From: Candidatus Physcocola equi
Lineage (GTDB): Bacteria; Bacteroidota; Bacteroidia; Bacteroidales; Paludibacteraceae
Length of the DNA: 43,277 nt
Assembly (NCBI GenBank): GCA_018064855.1
Contig: JAGHUM010000044.1
Location: forward strand, 1 to 43,277
Reading direction: 5' to 3'
Shown: one piece after another, positions 8,254 to 16,887 of the stretch
Numbering within the stretch: the first letter of the stretch is position 1
Layout of the letters: each line of letters opens with the position of its first letter
The notes under the pieces: generated by a model
What the model was told of the DNA's origin: nothing
What the model saw: only the letters and a program-made list of their open reading frames with translations
Database searches by the model: none
Translations under genes and position numbers: made by a program

Positions 8254-9380
8254 CGCTTGATCTTTTTTACTCCATTCTCAATATACATTCCATTGGCAGG
8301 TGCCTTATCAAGTTTATGACCTTTCAATGTGTATATACCTTTGGCAATATCTTCATGCTTCGCAAAGATAGAGACTAAACCAGCAGCCTCTTCAAGCGAA
8401 AGGGTGATACTTACATCTCCATCTCCGAAAACATCCTCCAGTTGTTGCTTGTTCATTTCCTCTATCTTGCCAATGGGCGTGTAATCCCATGAGTTGTTGT
8501 CGAAGAAAACGCAGAGTTGGTTGCCAGTATAAAGCATGATGTCGCCAGGTTCTGTTGTAATGTATGAGTCAGCAGAAGGGAGCGAGAAACCGAGCGCGCC
8601 AACCTTCTCAAAGCCACTATAATCGTGAGCGTTATATGTAATCACACCCTCCTTCAGTCGTTCAACAAGCGCCCTAGTAGCAGCATTATCCGAAAGTGTG
8701 ACTTTCATGGTGTTGTTATTTACTTTCAGGTACATAGTGTTCATGATGTTGGATGTTAGGTTTGAATAGTCAATATCTTTCAGCCATTGTTCCAGAAGAG
8801 ATTTGCGCTGCGAGTGTTTCGATGCGTTTATCCAAAGGCTTTTTGCGAAGAATTTGCAGTTTGGCACGAGGCGCTTGGCATCTGCCTCCACTCCACTAAT
8901 GCCGCTGCTGTGGCTGCTCACAATGAGTCCAACATTCTTACCTTCCATTTCTTTTCCGTATTTAAAGAGGAATGTCTGCATATTGCTCGCCATCTGGCTC
9001 CACCAAAGCGGAGTAGCAATGATGACAGTGTTGTATTTGCTCAAATCCACAGACACATCATCAATTTCGGGATAACTGCTTTCATCGTTCGGATTGTTTT
9101 TGATTTTGCTCAGTTGTTCCGTGCCGACAACATAGTTGTTGGCAGCATAATCCAGATTCTTATTTACCGGCTCCACTTGAATAACATCCGCATCAATAAA
9201 AGATTTGAGATCATCAACAATCTGCTTCGTATTGTTCGTGTAACTGTAATAGACAATCAGCGTCTTGGTATCAGTCGGATTTCCGCCAGAAGGGACCGTT
9301 GCATTGGCGTCCTCGTTCTGGCAAGCCATCATGAGAAAAGCCATGATGACTACATAAAACCATGAAATAAAATGTTTCAT
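8250..9380 (-). CDS. Flavodoxin / cyclophilin-like fusion lipoprotein
   Basis: The 376-residue protein begins with a lipoprotein signal whose lipobox is MMAC, so it should be membrane-anchored outside the cytoplasm. Residues about 38-200 form a flavodoxin domain: LIVYYSYTNNTKQIVDDL is the phosphate-binding loop, and VIIATPLWWSQM and SSHSSGISG lie near the flavin. Residues about 215-335 resemble the cyclophilin-like domain often fused to such flavodoxins (MKVTLSDNAATRALVERL, SYITTEPGDIMLYTGNQLCV, GDVSITL). The tail GIYTLKGHKLDKAP...GMYIENGVKKIKR resembles the C-terminal motif common in Prevotella surface proteins. It overlaps the ABM gene by 4 nt. A role in extracytoplasmic redox chemistry is inferred. 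Confidence 0.88.
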   Translation of the reverse strand: MKHFISWFYVVIMAFLMMACQNEDANATVPSGGNPTDTKTLIVYYSYTNNTKQIVDDLKSFIDADVIQVEPVNKNLDYAANNYVVGTEQLSKIKNNPNDESSYPEIDDVSVDLSKYNTVIIATPLWWSQMASNMQTFLFKYGKEMEGKNVGLIVSSHSSGISGVEADAKRLVPNCKFFAKSLWINASKHSQRKSLLEQWLKDIDYSNLTSNIMNTMYLKVNNNTMKVTLSDNAATRALVERLKEGVITYNAHDYSGFEKVGALGFSLPSADSYITTEPGDIMLYTGNQLCVFFDNNSWDYTPIGKIEEMNKQQLEDVFGDGDVSITLSLEEAAGLVSIFAKHEDIAKGIYTLKGHKLDKAPANGMYIENGVKKIKR

Positions 9381-9404
9381 AATCGTTTATTAAGTAAATC
9401 TTAA

Positions 9405-9503
9405 TTACCAATGACATTCTGGACTGGTGAGGATAACATCATCTCCTTCGTTCAGGAATGTATGATTTATAATGGTAGGGGTTGCAATTATGCCGATCTC
9501 CAT
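9405..9503 (-). CDS. Possible 32-residue ORF overlapping the AraC gene
   Basis: An ATG inside the last codons of the AraC gene opens a 32-codon frame that fills most of the gap before the flavodoxin gene. The product begins MEIGIIATPTIINHTF and ends GDDVILTSPECHW. The ending loosely resembles a cupin GD...P...HW strand pair, so it could be a cupin remnant. No good ribosome-binding site is visible and I do not recognise a family. It may be chance. Confidence 0.2.
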   Translation of the reverse strand: MEIGIIATPTIINHTFLNEGDDVILTSPECHW

Positions 9504-10375
9504 TGCGTAGGAGTTAATCCTGTGAGCGCCTTAAAGAAGCGGACAAAATGTTGCGGATATTCAAAGCCAAGGCATTGGCTAACCTGAGTGACGGAAAGGG
9601 AGTCTGAAGACAGCAGTTCCTTTGCCCTACTCATGATTCTGTCATTGATGAGGTCTTTGGCAGTTCGACCAGTCTCTGTTTTCACCAATGTGCCGAAGTA
9701 GCCTGTAGAGAGACAGCACTTGTCGGCAAAATAAGAGACCGTTGGTAAGCCTTCATACTCTGCCCTCTCTGAAATGTAATCGTCGAGAAGACACAGGAAT
9801 TTTTTCACAACAGAGTGGTTGATTTCCTCGCGAGTGATAAACTGGCGGTCGTAGAAACGGAGGCAATAGTTCAACAGGAGCTCGATGTGGCTGACCACCA
9901 AGTCCCGGGTGTGCTTGTCGATGGCATGATGCAATTCCTGCTCAATCATATTGAGAACGCCACGGAAGATTTCAACTTCCTGCGCGGAGAGATGCAATGC
10001 CTCGTTGCTGGTATAGTCGAAGAACTCATAACGGTTCATCTGTTTGCCCAGCGTGGTGCGGTTGAGGAGGTCGGGATGGAAAGCCAAGCCGATGTATTTT
10101 GCGAATGGGACTTCCGGGTTAGGTTCCACAGTCACCACCTGTCCTGGAGCAAAACTCGTAACGGTCATCTCGTCGAAGTCATACTCAGTGCGTCCGTAAG
10201 AGAGTTTGCAGCCCTTATTTTCCTTCAGGTAAATAGCATAAAACCCATAGTGCATCACACATTCCTTGATATGCTCGGTGTTGTGCACATGAATAACACT
10301 TACAAGGGGATGAAGAGTTTCCATCCCGTTGTATTCGTTGAACTGCTGAATAGTGTCTAAATGTATATCTTGCAT
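9488..10375 (-). CDS. AraC-family transcriptional regulator
   Basis: The 295-residue protein has an N-terminal cupin-like effector region (residues about 1-170) and a C-terminal double helix-turn-helix. The first helices lie around YFADKCCLSTGYFGTLVK; the second carries the diagnostic VTQVSQCLGFEYPQHFVRFF and GLTPTQW. The ATG at 10375 is used; a GTG one codon upstream would overlap the hydrolase stop by 4 nt instead of 1. It sits between the hydrolase and flavodoxin genes and is probably their local regulator, controlling its own operon. The inducer is unknown. Confidence 0.92.
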   Translation of the reverse strand: MQDIHLDTIQQFNEYNGMETLHPLVSVIHVHNTEHIKECVMHYGFYAIYLKENKGCKLSYGRTEYDFDEMTVTSFAPGQVVTVEPNPEVPFAKYIGLAFHPDLLNRTTLGKQMNRYEFFDYTSNEALHLSAQEVEIFRGVLNMIEQELHHAIDKHTRDLVVSHIELLLNYCLRFYDRQFITREEINHSVVKKFLCLLDDYISERAEYEGLPTVSYFADKCCLSTGYFGTLVKTETGRTAKDLINDRIMSRAKELLSSDSLSVTQVSQCLGFEYPQHFVRFFKALTGLTPTQWRSA

Positions 10376-11478
10376 CACTTCAAGTTTTCGTTAAAGAAAG
10401 ATTCCAATTTTCCCCAAGGAATCACCTTATCCTTTCCTCCATCATAGAGGTCACAATGGCTGGCACCTGGGATGATAAGAAGTTCTTTGTTTTCCGGCAC
10501 CGGGTTAGGCTTACGCACAGCGTCATAACCTTTCGCCTTGCCGTTCATCATATATTCATAAGCATTCTCCCCAAAGTAGCGAGAATGAGCCTTCTCGCCA
10601 TGAGCGATGAGAACTGCCGAGCGGATTTCATTTATATAATACAGAAATCTCGTGTTGGCATAAGCCTGACATCCAAAGGTGTGCCAGCCATCGTTTGAGT
10701 TGCCAGAACGAGCGTGATAGCCGCGTGGAGTCTTGTAATAGTCGTAGTAATCCTTCACAAACTGAGGAGCATCTTCTGGCAATGGATCCACCACACCACC
10801 ACCTTGCGTTGTTTTGTTTGTCTGTGCAGCCTTTGTACGTTCAGTAGCAAGAGCATTTCGTGCAGCAAAGCGTGCCATTTCGCTGTCATCCGCATCAAAA
10901 TACCCATTACCATTCACACGGCTCATGTCGTACATGGTCATTGCAGCAGTTGCCTTGATGCGAGGATCGGCAGCCGCAGCATTCAGGGCAATGCCACCCC
11001 AACCACAAATACCGATAATACCAATTTTCTCTGCATCCACATCTTCACGCAAAGAGAGATAGTCAACAGCGGAAAGGAAATCTTCTGTATTGATGTCAGG
11101 CGATGCCGTGCGACGAGGTTCGCCCGACGACTCTCCTGTAAACGAAGGGTCGAACGCCAAAGTGATAAAACCACGCTCAGCCATATTCATAGCATAAAGA
11201 CCAGAACATTGCTCTTTGATGGCACCAAAAGGACCGCTTATCGCAATAGCCTTCATCTTACCACTGGCATTTTGGGGAATATAAAGATCTGCAGCCAAAG
11301 TGAAGCCATACTGTGTCTTAAAGGTAACCTTTTCGTGATTCACCTTACCGCTCAATGGGAAGGTTTTGTCCCATTCCTGGGTCATGGAGGTGCTTTTTGT
11401 GTTCATACTCGTTGTCTTTTTTTGTGCGCAAGCACTTAACAAAAGTGCCGAAAGCGCAAGGATAAATAAACGTTTCAT
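10375..11478 (-). CDS. Alpha/beta hydrolase lipoprotein (dienelactone hydrolase-like)
   Basis: The 367-residue protein starts with a lipoprotein signal (MKRLFILALSALLLSAC), which favours the ATG at 11478 over one 42 nt upstream. The alpha/beta-hydrolase core has an oxyanion-region motif (ISGPFGAIKEQ), a nucleophile elbow GIICG-like at residues 156-161 with Cys158 in the place of serine (GICGWGG), and a late histidine in PGASHCDLYDG. A cysteine nucleophile occurs in dienelactone hydrolases and YcjY-like proteins. It is the first gene of the operon that continues into the AraC, flavodoxin, ABM and cupin genes. The ester or lactone substrate is unknown. Confidence 0.87.
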   Translation of the reverse strand: MKRLFILALSALLLSACAQKKTTSMNTKSTSMTQEWDKTFPLSGKVNHEKVTFKTQYGFTLAADLYIPQNASGKMKAIAISGPFGAIKEQCSGLYAMNMAERGFITLAFDPSFTGESSGEPRRTASPDINTEDFLSAVDYLSLREDVDAEKIGIIGICGWGGIALNAAAADPRIKATAAMTMYDMSRVNGNGYFDADDSEMARFAARNALATERTKAAQTNKTTQGGGVVDPLPEDAPQFVKDYYDYYKTPRGYHARSGNSNDGWHTFGCQAYANTRFLYYINEIRSAVLIAHGEKAHSRYFGENAYEYMMNGKAKGYDAVRKPNPVPENKELLIIPGASHCDLYDGGKDKVIPWGKLESFFNENLK

Positions 11479-11502
11479 AACCAATTTGCATAATATATGA
11501 CA

Positions 11503-11510
11503 CAAAGTTA
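11503..11510 (-). promoter_or_regulatory. Bacteroidetes -7 box for the hydrolase operon
   Basis: On the minus strand this reads TAACTTTG, an exact TAnnTTTG box, about 25 nt before the ATG at 11478. It supports that start and marks the head of the hydrolase-AraC-flavodoxin-ABM-cupin operon. The -33 element is not obvious. Confidence 0.6.
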
Positions 11511-11641
11511 GCCTTATCATTTATACTTGTGCATACCTGAACTTTGGGAAAAATAACCTTTTTTTAGGATTTTCTTCTTACACCTTTCAACACCGGTTTT
11601 TTATAAGTTGGTTAATTTTAGGAGGCCTCTACGCAAACTTC

Positions 11642-12403
11642 TTATATGAACAACTCGTTCTTTTTGCGTTCGGCACATCCATTTCTGATGGCAAGGGCGA
11701 TCAGGGTGTGCATAATCTTTCCAACAGAGCGCGCTTCGTTTGGACAGATGCTGATGCAACGCATACAGGAAATACAGATGTCTTTATTTACTTTTCGGAG
11801 ATCTGTCAAAGGAATGGCCCCCACAGGGCATTGCTTGGCACACAAACCGCAGCCAGTACATTTCTTGCTTGCTGTAGGAGTAGGCCCAGCCATAGTTTTC
11901 TTGTATGGGAACTTCCCATTCAGAGCAGATTCTGCAAGTGTCTTTCCTGTTGCAGCAGCATCTTTTATTCTTTCACCAAATGCCATCAACTCATTAATGT
12001 CATCTGCGTCAGGCCGATTAGCTCCATATTTACGGACGATGCTATGTTCAGCAACGGCTCCAACAGCAGCAATAACATTAAAGCCGATCTCGGAGCATGT
12101 CTTATATAATTCAAGCAGAGCATCATCGTATGCTCTGTTTCCATAAACAGCAACCACTGCGCATTTTGTTCCATCAGCCTTAATCGTGTTTTTCAATCGT
12201 TCAACAGCAAGAGCCGGAATACGACCGCCATAGACAGGGGCTGCTATGATTGCCACGTCATCCTTGTCTAAAGTAGTTGTGGCTATTTCAGAAGAAGGAG
12301 CACATAGTTCAATATATTCAATTTCTTTGTTGATACCAGAGGTTAGCGCATCTGCCACTTTCTTTGTGCCTCCAGTAGGAGAAAAAGTTATCTGCTTGAT
12401 CAT
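11642..12403 (-). CDS. EFR1-type flavodoxin-ferredoxin protein
   Basis: The 253-residue cytoplasmic protein has an N-terminal flavodoxin-like domain (residues about 1-155) with the FMN phosphate loop FSPTGGTKKVADAL and the strand VAIIAAPVYGGRIPA. A C-terminal pair of 4Fe-4S clusters follows, with motifs CTGCGLCAKQCP and CISCMRCISICP. Architecture and length match the EFR1 family of electron carriers, common in anaerobes. It is the third gene of an apparent operon behind the metal permease and the HMA-AraC regulator, 30 bp downstream of the latter. A reductive step linked to metal stress is inferred only from this position. Confidence 0.88.
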   Translation of the reverse strand: MIKQITFSPTGGTKKVADALTSGINKEIEYIELCAPSSEIATTTLDKDDVAIIAAPVYGGRIPALAVERLKNTIKADGTKCAVVAVYGNRAYDDALLELYKTCSEIGFNVIAAVGAVAEHSIVRKYGANRPDADDINELMAFGERIKDAAATGKTLAESALNGKFPYKKTMAGPTPTASKKCTGCGLCAKQCPVGAIPLTDLRKVNKDICISCMRCISICPNEARSVGKIMHTLIALAIRNGCAERKKNELFI

Positions 12404-12433
12404 AATGGATATTTCCTTTGTATAAAACGAAAA

Positions 12434-12991
12434 TCATATCTCGTCGAGATGCAGACGGTTTTTATTTTTCATCTCGCGAAACTCTTTGGGCGACATACCT
12501 GTCTGTTGCTTGAACTGACTTGTAAGATGTGATGGCGAACTATAACCGAGCGTATAGGCGATCTCGCTGACAGATTGTTGGCTGTAACTCAACAGTTCTT
12601 TGGCATATTCCACACGGTGCTGTATGGCAAAGTGCTCGATTGTCACCCCCTTAACCTGTGTGAAGAGTTTGCTAAGACTACTATATTCACGTTGGGCGAC
12701 TTCGCAGACATAATCAGAAAGTTTAGGCTTCTGACCGTTCATCCTTACCCACTGAATCACACCAATTTTTATCTGTTCCACAATGCAAGAATGAGGATCG
12801 TCGAGAAGTTCAAAACCTTCATTCTGCAGTTTGTTTGCCAACAATTCAACCTGCGCCTCGGTAAGATTGTCATTTACCACGGCAACACCAAGAGCGACTT
12901 CATTGACAGTGAAGCCCATAGACACAAATATTGCCCTCACTGCAGAGATGCAACGAGGGCAAACCATGTTTTTGATGCGGATGTTCGTCAT
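12434..12991 (-). CDS. HMA-like domain fused to AraC DNA-binding domain
   Basis: This 185-residue protein starts with a ferredoxin-like HMA fold (residues about 1-65) carrying a CxxC site, Cys11 and Cys14 in MVCPRCISAV. An AraC helix-turn-helix pair follows (about 85-175), with VSEIAYTLGYSSPSHLTSQF and GMSPKEFREM. In place of a sugar-binding cupin it thus has a likely metal-binding input. It lies 3 bp downstream of a permease that has its own HMA domain, so it probably senses the same thiophilic metal (Cu, Zn or similar) and controls this operon. Domain calls are clear; metal identity is inference. Confidence 0.88.
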   Translation of the reverse strand: MTNIRIKNMVCPRCISAVRAIFVSMGFTVNEVALGVAVVNDNLTEAQVELLANKLQNEGFELLDDPHSCIVEQIKIGVIQWVRMNGQKPKLSDYVCEVAQREYSSLSKLFTQVKGVTIEHFAIQHRVEYAKELLSYSQQSVSEIAYTLGYSSPSHLTSQFKQQTGMSPKEFREMKNKNRLHLDEI

Positions 12992-12994
12992 TCG

Positions 12995-14257
12995 TCAGGC
13001 TTTTGTGCAAGAAAAACCAATTTCCTCCACAGCATTGCAGATGGCCTCTGCGGTGGCTGAACCTTCCACGACGGCAACTTTTGTTGCGAGATCAACAGAT
13101 GCAGAAGTGACGCCTGCAACTGAAAGGATGGCCTTTTCAGCCGATGTACGACAATGATTGCAGTTCATGCCGTTGATGATAAAGGTCTGTTTCATTTTGT
13201 CGGAGTTTAAAGTTGTTATCTGAGAGCTGGGTGAACCAAAATAATATCGTATCAGTGCATTGGCAAGTAACACCATAAACAATACCGAGCAACCGATGGA
13301 GAACCAACTGTTATATTCATGGCAACAGGCATCTCGCGCTATAAGATTCGATAAAAACCATTGACGGGGCAGTACATGGTCAATCATCAAGCCAAACCCG
13401 ACAGCACCAAAGATGATAGAGGCGAGATATGTAATCATCGTCTTCCTGCCAAGCACATGATTTACAATCAGCATACTAGCGACGTTGCACGCCGGACCAG
13501 CCATCAACAATACAAGGCCCGCACCAGGAGTCACACCTTTCATCATCAGCGCCACAGCAATAGGGATGCTACCCGTAGCACACAGATACATTGGCACAGC
13601 GATGCAGAGGACCAAAAGCATTGAAGTAAAGGAATTGTCTCTGAAATTCTCGAATACATAGTCTGGCAAAAATACAGTAATCAAACCTGCCACAAAGAGA
13701 CCTATGAAGAGCCATTTTCCTATGTCTTGCATCATATCGACGAATGCGTAACGCAACGCCTTCTTCAGTTTTCCCGAAAAAGAGTTTGGCTTTGTATCAG
13801 ACGTGCAGCAGTTACCATTTGCACATTCCGATTCAAGTTTTACCTTTTCAAGTTTTTCTGCACCAGTACGTTCAATGATATCCACCAATTGTCCACCAAA
13901 CAAAGCAGTTACCAAAGCCGCAATCGGCCGGAGGATGGCAAATGGCAATCCCATGAGCGAGTATGTTGCAATAATGGAATCCACACCCGTCTGCGGTGTT
14001 GCAATCAAGAAAGCAGTCGTTGCACCTTTGCTTGCCCCTTCTCTCCTTAAAGACATGGCAGTAGGTATCACGCCACATGAGCATAAAGGCAGAGGAATGC
14101 CGAAAAGAGTGGCGAGCGCGACACTCTTAAAATTCGGTTGAGCGAGATAGCGGCTGTAGATGGTTGAGGGGATAAAAGCATGCATTAACCCCGCAATAAG
14201 GAATCCGAACAGCAGATAAGGAGTCATCTCGTTTATGAGCATAATGATTTGTCCCAT
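12995..14257 (-). CDS. SO_0444-like metal efflux permease with C-terminal HMA domain
   Basis: The 420-residue protein has a DUF318-type permease region of about eight membrane helices in two halves (residues about 1-340). Typical motifs are PLPLCSCGVIPTA in the first half and LCATGSIPIAVALM in the second. A cytoplasmic-type HMA domain follows at the C-terminus, with the metal site GMNCNHC and a second cysteine near the end. This matches the SO_0444 family of putative Cu/Zn efflux transporters. A clear SD-like AGGAGA precedes the ATG, and a TAACTTTG box lies about 37 nt upstream. It heads the operon with the HMA-AraC and EFR1 genes. Confidence 0.88.
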   Translation of the reverse strand: MGQIIMLINEMTPYLLFGFLIAGLMHAFIPSTIYSRYLAQPNFKSVALATLFGIPLPLCSCGVIPTAMSLRREGASKGATTAFLIATPQTGVDSIIATYSLMGLPFAILRPIAALVTALFGGQLVDIIERTGAEKLEKVKLESECANGNCCTSDTKPNSFSGKLKKALRYAFVDMMQDIGKWLFIGLFVAGLITVFLPDYVFENFRDNSFTSMLLVLCIAVPMYLCATGSIPIAVALMMKGVTPGAGLVLLMAGPACNVASMLIVNHVLGRKTMITYLASIIFGAVGFGLMIDHVLPRQWFLSNLIARDACCHEYNSWFSIGCSVLFMVLLANALIRYYFGSPSSQITTLNSDKMKQTFIINGMNCNHCRTSAEKAILSVAGVTSASVDLATKVAVVEGSATAEAICNAVEEIGFSCTKA

Positions 14258-14293
14258 TGTTTCTCCTGTTTATTCGTGATTTTGATTATTCCG

Positions 14294-14301
14294 CAAAGTT
14301 A
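14294..14301 (-). promoter_or_regulatory. Bacteroidetes -7 box for the metal permease operon
   Basis: The minus strand reads TAACTTTG. About 20-40 bp further upstream (14322-14341) lies an imperfect dyad, TTATC...GATAA, which could be an operator for the HMA-AraC regulator. The box is a good consensus match; the operator is a guess. Confidence 0.55.
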
Positions 14302-14357
14302 TGGGGAATTGCGCTAATATGTTATCATAATTATGGGATAAACATACAAGCTGTTTC

Positions 14358-14700
14358 TTATATGCCCGACACAGCAGCTTCTTCGAAATCCACACTAAGA
14401 TAGCCACCGGTTTCAGCGCTGCTAGTGAATAAGATTCTATAAGAAGGATAGCGGGCTGTTTCACCAAGCCCGGGATCAGTGCAATCCCAGTTGTTTGCAT
14501 GATAGATAATCATTCTGTTGCCATTTTCCAACTTTTGATCCACATTATCGCTCACAGTACAAAGGCCCAATTCTTTGACTTTTTCGATGTATTCAACAGC
14601 ATCTTTCTCGGAAATGCCCTTTACACTGAAACTGACACCCACAAAACCACCAAGCGACCTCCAACCATTGTAAAAAGAAGTCCTTAATTATCTTTATCAT
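14358..14700 (-). pseudogene. Small gene behind the C10 protease, apparently frameshifted
   Basis: The ATG at 14700 lies 4 bp past the protease stop and starts MIKIIKDFF, but this frame ends after 35 codons. The neighbouring frame is open to 14358 and gives a protein-like product (VSFSVKGISEKDAVEYIEKV, then GLCTVSDNV ... YLSVDFEEAAVSGI). Removing one base from the A-run at 14672-14676 joins the two into a clean 113-residue protein with no signal peptide. The right-hand frame alone could start only at a GTG (14642). I do not recognise the family. Position suggests an inhibitor of the protease, as the Spi gene lies next to SpeB in Streptococcus, but there is no sequence proof. Confidence 0.55.
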
Positions 14701-14704
14701 AGTA

Positions 14705-16729
14705 TTAGTACACGATGGTCTTACGACCATTCACAAAATACACACCAGCAGGCAAAGCAATCACCTCAGGAGAGAAAGAAGACATTTGCTTCATTGCCAC
14801 AATTTGCCCATCCGCATTATAAACAACCAGTTTCACATCGGCAGAAGACATGATTTGCAATGCCCCGTTCAAAGAAGAAATGGAGAGTTTGTCTGCGTCC
14901 ACATTATCCACGCCATTTCCAAAGACCTCCTTCTTATTGACGATGACATTTCCCCTGAAGTCCGTCACCTTGATAATGTTGTATTCGTATTTATTGGTAT
15001 TAGTAGAATACTGGAAAGTAAGCAAAGTGCTTCCACCAGCCGGCACAGTCGCATAAGCTTTAGCGACTTCGTTGTCACGACTATAAATAGTGATGAGTTC
15101 GTAATACTCCATATCACCGGTATTCGTCAGTTTCACCTGCACATATTTTCCGCCATTTTCAACCCAGCAAACAATATCACCTTTTAAAACAGCCTGTTCT
15201 TGTTTTGACCAGAAAGGCAAAAGGATGTTGTCACTAAGTTTGAAATAATAATAAAAACGTGAGGTTCTAAAGTTATTGGCAGGTTGCCAAGACGCACCAC
15301 CATCGTAACTTTTCACTAAATAGAAAAAAACGTTTGCCTCCTTCTGGCCAGAAGGGAGACTGTAAGTCATGTCATACTCCTCAATGGTCGGAGAGTTCGG
15401 ACATAATTTCTTTTCGCCGACCAACTCAAATTCGTTATTGTCATTCAACATCGCAATAGCATATAACGCATTCTCCTTAGAATCAAAAACACTCACAGTA
15501 GCAGTTCCTTCAAGTGTAGATGTGTACATCCCCACTTCAAAATTTGATTCTACGACATAGTTGTTGCACGAGATTAATGCTGGCAGACTCTCATCCTTCA
15601 CATTATTTTCCGGATAAAGACCAATCAAAGCCAACAAATTGCCACTATATCCATCGGCAGAAGAACTTGCACCAGCCTCGTCATAGGCATAAGGATCAAG
15701 GAAAGCCATATCAAAATAGCCGTTGCAAGAGCCAGTCCACCCCCAGTTGATATGAAAAAGTCCCCATTGGTCTGCTCCGTCGCACACGAAAGCGTGAGCT
15801 CCACCAGAAGAAGCACCAGAAAGATAAACAGGGCGTTTGCATTGCAACTCGTAATAAACGGCATCTTCAAAGAATTTCAAATCGAAATCACCACGGTTCA
15901 GTTGCATTATATTATCCCGGTCATAGCCAAAATAGGTTGTCATCACATTTACCAAAGCTCCATTATCATATGTTCCCGTAGCATTAAGAGTGTAATCAGA
16001 CTGCATAGCTGTTCCTAAGACTGCATGAAGTTTGGCAACAGCCGATTCCACAGGAGAGTTAGGGTAAAACGCATCATAATTCTCCAACATATTTTCCCAA
16101 TCGAAAGTGGTGCCTTTAGGGACTGAAGGGACAACCAATCCAAGTGTTTTTGTCTTATATGCCGGGATTTCCGCTGTGGTGGCAGCCGGATAATTGTAAT
16201 ACTTGAAAATCTGCGCCAAAGCAGTATTCACACATCCAGTCAGACATGCTTTCCCATCCGATTTAGGACACTGGTTATTGTAAGGGAAGCGCTGGCCATA
16301 TTTAATATCTCCCAGCAAAGAAGCAATGGGAGTACGTCCGGCAGTGGTCTTCAAGCCTCTTACGGAAGGGGTTTGTTTTTCCGTTCTTTCCACAACGACA
16401 CCCGCACGAGCCACTTTTTCATAATTAGCCAGCACAGCAGCCAAGGCTTCCGGCATTTCGTCGTAGGAAAGCGAGGAAGTAGCGCTATAGCCCAGCACAA
16501 AAGGTTCGTCATCCGAAGAAGTCAGACAGAAGCCTTTGCCCTCTTCCCCCTGCCACAAGTAATAAGCAGGATCTGGATTGTAGGCTTTAAGCCTGTTTGT
16601 CACCAATTTAACATTGCCATTCAAGCATTGCTGAGCCAATCTCATGGCAGCATCCTGATTGGCAGCCATCGAACTGACACCGAATAAACTTGTTGCTATG
16701 AGAACTAAAAATCTAAACGTTTTTTTCAT
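14705..16729 (-). CDS. Secreted C10-family cysteine protease with T9SS sorting domain
   Basis: The 674-residue preproprotein resembles streptopain and Prevotella interpain. It has a signal peptide (MKKTFRFLVLIATSLFGVSS), a propeptide to about residue 130, and a catalytic domain. Catalytic Cys166 lies in CLTGCVNTALAQIFKYYNYP, catalytic His312 in GGAHAFVCDG, and the conserved tryptophan region in HINWGWTG. Beta-rich domains follow, and the end (VKLVVYNADGQIV ... LPAGVYFVNGRKTIVY) is a type A T9SS sorting domain. The enzyme should therefore cross the outer membrane by type IX secretion and be attached to or released from the cell surface. It has its own promoter and a small gene directly behind it. 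Both catalytic residues are present, so it is probably active. Confidence 0.93.
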   Translation of the reverse strand: MKKTFRFLVLIATSLFGVSSMAANQDAAMRLAQQCLNGNVKLVTNRLKAYNPDPAYYLWQGEEGKGFCLTSSDDEPFVLGYSATSSLSYDEMPEALAAVLANYEKVARAGVVVERTEKQTPSVRGLKTTAGRTPIASLLGDIKYGQRFPYNNQCPKSDGKACLTGCVNTALAQIFKYYNYPAATTAEIPAYKTKTLGLVVPSVPKGTTFDWENMLENYDAFYPNSPVESAVAKLHAVLGTAMQSDYTLNATGTYDNGALVNVMTTYFGYDRDNIMQLNRGDFDLKFFEDAVYYELQCKRPVYLSGASSGGAHAFVCDGADQWGLFHINWGWTGSCNGYFDMAFLDPYAYDEAGASSSADGYSGNLLALIGLYPENNVKDESLPALISCNNYVVESNFEVGMYTSTLEGTATVSVFDSKENALYAIAMLNDNNEFELVGEKKLCPNSPTIEEYDMTYSLPSGQKEANVFFYLVKSYDGGASWQPANNFRTSRFYYYFKLSDNILLPFWSKQEQAVLKGDIVCWVENGGKYVQVKLTNTGDMEYYELITIYSRDNEVAKAYATVPAGGSTLLTFQYSTNTNKYEYNIIKVTDFRGNVIVNKKEVFGNGVDNVDADKLSISSLNGALQIMSSADVKLVVYNADGQIVAMKQMSSFSPEVIALPAGVYFVNGRKTIVY

Positions 16730-16767
16730 ATTTAAGTAAATATCAATACTCCTATTGCTAATATAAG

Positions 16768-16775
16768 CAAATTTA
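16768..16775 (-). promoter_or_regulatory. Bacteroidetes -7 box for the C10 protease gene
   Basis: The minus strand reads TAAATTTG about 40 nt before the protease ATG. The intergenic region 16730-16902 thus holds divergent promoters, this one and the one at 16880. Confidence 0.55.
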
Positions 16776-16879
16776 TAAGTTTTCTGCAGAAACAGGAAAT
16801 TTTATGGAATAATTTACACTGTGTGTAAACAATCCATACAAATTCCGCCATAATTGAAGATAATTTCGTTTTTAATACT

Positions 16880-16887
16880 TATCTTTG
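16880..16887 (+). promoter_or_regulatory. Bacteroidetes -7 box upstream of the restriction relic
   Basis: TATCTTTG matches TAnnTTTG. It could drive the HsdR stub, the DUF1016 gene and the HsdS stub as one transcript, with a leader of about 120 nt. Confidence 0.5.

Noticed and set aside
14321-14347. Firm operator call for the metal operon
   Set aside because: The TTATC/GATAA dyad is short and AT-rich and could be chance, so it is mentioned only with the promoter.
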